Shown one piece after another: positions 61,073-64,000 of a DNA stretch of 64,000 bases. Under the pieces are notes generated by a model. That model searched no databases and was not told where the DNA came from. It worked only from the letters and a program-made list of their open reading frames with translations. Position 1 is the first letter of the stretch. Each line of letters begins with the position of its first letter. A program made the position numbers and the translations under genes. Origin of the DNA: DATFVB01 sp963714035 (lineage in GTDB: Bacteria; Acidobacteriota; Thermoanaerobaculia; UBA5066; DATFVB01); NCBI GenBank assembly GCA_963714035.1, contig OY970224.1, positions 2,108,001 through 2,172,000 on the forward strand, in the 5' to 3' direction.

Positions 61073-63763
61073 TCAGTGCTCCGGATGCTCGAGGCCCGCC
61101 GCCCAGTTCAGCACGACGGTCAACGACGTCGCGTCTTTCTCCGACACGGGAAGGAGCATCAGGAAACGTTTCCCGTCCGGAGCGACGTCCCAGTTCTCGG
61201 CCTGCGATCCCGGATAGCCTTCCTCGAGCTGAACGCGCGACACGGGAAAGAGCGGCTGCGGAAGAGAAATCCTCGGAACCGTGCCCGCCGCGTCGAACGA
61301 CGCGGACATGAGCTTTCCGTCGAGCGAGACGAAGAAGAGCTCGTTTCCGTCGGGGCCCCATCGCGGAGCTCCGCCGCCCTGCACCGAGACCTGCTCCCGC
61401 GCGGCCCCGTCCGGGAAGCGCTGCACATAAATCTCGCGCCGGCCGGACTCCGCGGACATGAAGAGCATCCAACGTCCGTCGGGGGAGATCTGCGGACCGA
61501 TCGCCGCCGCGGTGCCTGGTATCGTGGAAGCCGGCGCGCTGCTCCCGATCGTGAGGAGCTTGATTCCCGGCTCCTTCTCGTTCGGCGCGTAACTCTGATA
61601 GACGATGAAGCGGCCGTCGCGCGACCAGTCGCCGGCGACCTTGTCGTAATCCGATCGCGCCACGAGCTCGTCCGGGCGAGAGCCGTCGAACTGACGGATG
61701 GCGAGATCGTACGGTCCGTTGCGATCCCATCCGAACACGAAGCGCGACCCGTCGGGAGACCAGACGGGGTTTTGCTCTTCCTCGACGACGGTGCCGGAGC
61801 GCGCGCCCGTGCCCCGCTCGAGATCCACCGACCAGACGTCATCGTCGCCGCGTTCGGGGTTGCGACGCAGGACGAGGGCGCGCCGGCCGTCCCGGGAAAT
61901 GGAGACGTGCCGCTCGTACGGCTCGGCGGTCCCGATCTGCGCGAGCTCACGGCCGCTTCGATCGACGAAGACGAGCCGGCGGAGCTTCGGCGGGTCGGAT
62001 CGAAACACGAGATTTCCGCCCCCGAGCTCGGCGTCCGAATAGGCGATGCTCCCCTCGATGACGGGATGACCGGGGATCGCCGCGGGATCGCCCTGGACGG
62101 CGAGCGCCGCGGAATCGAACGGTTGCGCGTAGAGGACGCCCGCGATCGTGTAGACGATCCGTCCCTCCGCGACGCCGATGAAACTGTCCGCGGGCAGGAT
62201 GCGCTTGATCCCCTTCGCGTCGAGCGATGCCGAGGCAATCCACCCGTCGTGCGCTTCCTTCCCGCGCTTCATGCGAATGAAGAAGAGGAATCGCCGCCCG
62301 TCCGGGAGGAATCGCGGCCAGAGATGCGCCACTTCGCCGGCGTTCCGGTCGAGCGTCGTGACGGCAGAAGGCGTGCCTCCCGAAGCTCGCGCGGTCTCGA
62401 TTCCGCTGCCGTAAAACGGCGAGAAGGCCAGATCGCCCTTCGAGCCCCACGAGAGCCCGAACGTCGTCTGCGTGGCGCAGATCGGCTCGGACGTGCCGCT
62501 CGCGACGTCGATGCGGGTGATCATGTTCCCGCTCGGAACGGCCATCGACCGGCCGTCCGGCGACCAGGCGCCGATCTCGCTCAGGTCCCGGGCGTCGGCG
62601 ACGGGACGCGGCTCGACGGAATCGAACGTCCGAAGCCAGATCTTCCGCGCTCCCGAAGCATCCGGCGCCGCGAAGGCGAGCGTGCGGCCGTCGGGAGAGA
62701 GCGACGCGGCGGACAGGAATTCGCCGAACGGCGGCCGAATCTCGAAACGTATCGGCGCGGCGCGCGGTGCGGCGGGATGCCAGAGACGAGCGGCGATCGC
62801 GCCGGCCACGGCCACCACGATCAGCGCGGCGATCCATCCGAGCCGTTCCCGGCTCTTGCGGCGCGAGACGACGACGGCCGGAAGGCCCGCCTGCGATCCT
62901 GCCTGCGCGATCCACTGGAGCTCGCTCTTGACGTCGTGGGCGCTCTGCCAGCGTTCGTCGGGGTCCTTGGCGAGGCAGATCCGGACGAGTCGGTCGAGCG
63001 CTGGCGGCGTGAGCGGCGCAACGGCCGAAATCGGCGCCGGTTCGCTCGACATGATCGCCGTGATCAGCGAGGCCTGCGTCACGCCGACGAAAGCTCTCTT
63101 CCCGGTCGCCATCTCGTAAAGGACGCATCCGAACGCGAAGATGTCGGTGCGCGCGTCCGCATCCTTCCCCTCGAGCTGCTCGGGCGCCATGTACTGAACC
63201 GTCCCCATCACCGCGCCCTTTTCGGTGAGCGGGCGGCTCGGCGCCTGGGTCGGGAGGGCCGAGAGATCGGAGACCGCAGCTTTCGGCGCGACGATGCGCG
63301 CGAGGCCGAAGTCGAGGAGCTTCACTCCCGACTTCGTGATCATGACGTTGCCGGGCTTCAGGTCCCGGTGGACGATTCCCGCCCTGTGCGCGCGCTCGAG
63401 CGCGTCGGCGATCTCGACGCCGTACCGGAAGACCTGCTCGAGCGGGAGCGGGCCGGAATCGAGGCGGTCCGCGAGGGTGCTCCCCTCCAGAAGCTCCATG
63501 ACGAGATAGTCGATGCCTCCCTCGTGTCCGACGTCGTGGAGCGTGCAGATGTGCGGGTGGGTCAATCCGGAGATCGTTGTCGCTTCACGCTGAAAACGGG
63601 CGCGCGCCTCCGGGTTCTCGGAGAGGTGCGGCGGAAGCACCTTGATCGCGACGTCCCGGCCGAGCCGCGTGTCGCGCGCACGATAGACCTCCCCCATGCC
63701 GCCGGAACCCAATGGGGACACGACTTCATAGGGTCCGAGTCTGAAGCCGGCCGCGAGACTCAT
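61073..63763 (-). CDS. Ser/Thr protein kinase with beta-propeller, GSGGMG type
   Basis: The 896-residue kinase has glycine loop GSGGMGEV, Lys41, HRDLKPGN, DFGLAR and QYMAPEQLEG. The helix is at about 304-325 (WIAALIVVAVAGAIAARLW). The propeller includes SPDGRTL, SPDGRSM, LPDGRRF, SPDGSRF, SPDGRWM and a late APDGKRF, and ends VVLNWAAGLEHPEH. It is of the KPGN type. ATG 63763 is fixed by the ATGA overlap with the leader stop. It is the only kinase of the window on the minus strand. Confidence 0.95.
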   Translation of the reverse strand: MSLAAGFRLGPYEVVSPLGSGGMGEVYRARDTRLGRDVAIKVLPPHLSENPEARARFQREATTISGLTHPHICTLHDVGHEGGIDYLVMELLEGSTLADRLDSGPLPLEQVFRYGVEIADALERAHRAGIVHRDLKPGNVMITKSGVKLLDFGLARIVAPKAAVSDLSALPTQAPSRPLTEKGAVMGTVQYMAPEQLEGKDADARTDIFAFGCVLYEMATGKRAFVGVTQASLITAIMSSEPAPISAVAPLTPPALDRLVRICLAKDPDERWQSAHDVKSELQWIAQAGSQAGLPAVVVSRRKSRERLGWIAALIVVAVAGAIAARLWHPAAPRAAPIRFEIRPPFGEFLSAASLSPDGRTLAFAAPDASGARKIWLRTFDSVEPRPVADARDLSEIGAWSPDGRSMAVPSGNMITRIDVASGTSEPICATQTTFGLSWGSKGDLAFSPFYGSGIETARASGGTPSAVTTLDRNAGEVAHLWPRFLPDGRRFLFFIRMKRGKEAHDGWIASASLDAKGIKRILPADSFIGVAEGRIVYTIAGVLYAQPFDSAALAVQGDPAAIPGHPVIEGSIAYSDAELGGGNLVFRSDPPKLRRLVFVDRSGRELAQIGTAEPYERHVSISRDGRRALVLRRNPERGDDDVWSVDLERGTGARSGTVVEEEQNPVWSPDGSRFVFGWDRNGPYDLAIRQFDGSRPDELVARSDYDKVAGDWSRDGRFIVYQSYAPNEKEPGIKLLTIGSSAPASTIPGTAAAIGPQISPDGRWMLFMSAESGRREIYVQRFPDGAAREQVSVQGGGAPRWGPDGNELFFVSLDGKLMSASFDAAGTVPRISLPQPLFPVSRVQLEEGYPGSQAENWDVAPDGKRFLMLLPVSEKDATSLTVVLNWAAGLEHPEH

Positions 63764-63909
63764 CGGAACCTCATGGCCGCGCCATGTCCGCCTTCGCCGA
63801 GGCTTTGGCGGGACTGACGGCTCGCCGAGGCGAGCGACGCCGGGCCGCCGGCGCCGAGGGAGAAGAGAACTTCGCAGGGTCCGAGACGAATGCCCGCGGC
63901 AAGCGTCAT
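63760..63909 (-). CDS. Kinase-head leader ORF (49 aa), ATGA-coupled to kinase
   Basis: The frame begins MTLAAGIRLGPCEVLFSLGA, reaches GG, then reads PASLASASRQSRQSLGEGGH and ends GAAMRFR at TGA 63762-63760, overlapping ATG 63763. It is the same length as the leader at 33655, with the same switch at the glycine loop. Cys replaces the usual Tyr12 and Phe-Ser replaces Ser-Pro, so it is drifting. Its presence on the other strand 30 kb away shows the leader-kinase unit moves or converts as a block. Confidence 0.6.
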   Translation of the reverse strand: MTLAAGIRLGPCEVLFSLGAGGPASLASASRQSRQSLGEGGHGAAMRFR

Positions 63910-63942
63910 CCGCCGAGGCCTTGCGAGCAAAAACGATCTGTT

Positions 63943-63962
63943 TTCACGGCGCTTCCCGTGAA
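63943..63962 (-). promoter_or_regulatory. Hairpin and candidate -10 upstream of leader
   Basis: TTCACGG (63943-63949) and CCGTGAA (63956-63962) form a perfect 7-bp stem with a 6-nt loop between a candidate -10 (minus strand TAGAAT, 63971-63966) and the leader ATG at 63909. If that -10 is used, the hairpin would sit at the very start of the transcript. Confidence 0.35.
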
Positions 63963-64000
63963 GGGATTCTATCGGCTATCGAGGGAAATCCGAGGGAGAG

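Overview
The window is about 64 kb of high-GC bacterial chromosome. It is dominated by one gene family: thirteen paralogous Ser/Thr protein kinases (one cut by the left edge). Eleven have a cytoplasmic kinase, one membrane helix and a C-terminal TolB/PD40-type beta-propeller. Two carry a TolB-like (FlgO-type) domain plus TPRs instead. Such expansions, with the DUF3300/DUF2950 pair, AhpD- and DoxX-like genes and a high density of dispersed palindromic repeats, suggest an Acidobacteriota-like organism (Thermoanaerobaculia or Vicinamibacteria type). This is inference; there is no rRNA gene to confirm it.

Layout. 0-5.3 kb: two propeller kinases. 5.3-11.7 kb: a repeat-rich stretch of small metabolic and redox genes: two DoxX paralogues coupled to a truncated alcohol dehydrogenase, a secreted protein, a cupin, a FAD monooxygenase and an AhpD-like protein. 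11.9-14.6 kb: a kinase. 15-19.7 kb: a signalling island with a PAS histidine kinase, a receiver/flavin-reductase fusion and a cyclic-nucleotide-binding histidine kinase. 19.77-33.18 kb: five propeller kinases head to tail in one apparent operon. 33.2-39.2 kb: a minus-strand TatA and two more kinases. 39.3-41.1 kb: a zinc-ribbon protein and a membrane-anchored alpha/beta hydrolase. 41.1-44.7 kb: an ECF sigma/anti-sigma pair divergent from a Tat-exported metallophosphoesterase, a stand-alone CuA protein, TatA and cytochrome c. 44.7-46.9 kb: DUF2950 and DUF3300. 47.2-49.5 kb: radical SAM and glycosyltransferase. 49.6-56.3 kb: a duplicated pair of TPR kinases around a secreted protein. 56.56-58.98 kb: a small foreign-looking island between a 45-bp tRNA-Arg 3' fragment and an intact tRNA-Arg(TCT). 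59-64 kb: an L,D-transpeptidase and a final minus-strand kinase.

How the parts work together. The kinases fall into three catalytic-domain types joined to very different propellers, so a shared cytoplasmic output seems to be paired with varied extracytoplasmic sensors. At most kinase starts a very short upstream ORF ends in an ATGA overlap with the kinase ATG. Several of these mini-ORFs are head fragments of the same kinase family, sometimes run into a dispersed repeat. Three of them precede exactly the three kinases with a GSGGMG glycine loop. The divergent ECF module has two facing promoters of identical architecture (CGGAATAA-N16-GTCT), which predicts that the sigma factor controls itself and the Tat/CuA/cytochrome operon. 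A GGAC-N4-GTCC palindrome lies upstream of three unrelated genes in the same orientation and is a candidate regulator box.
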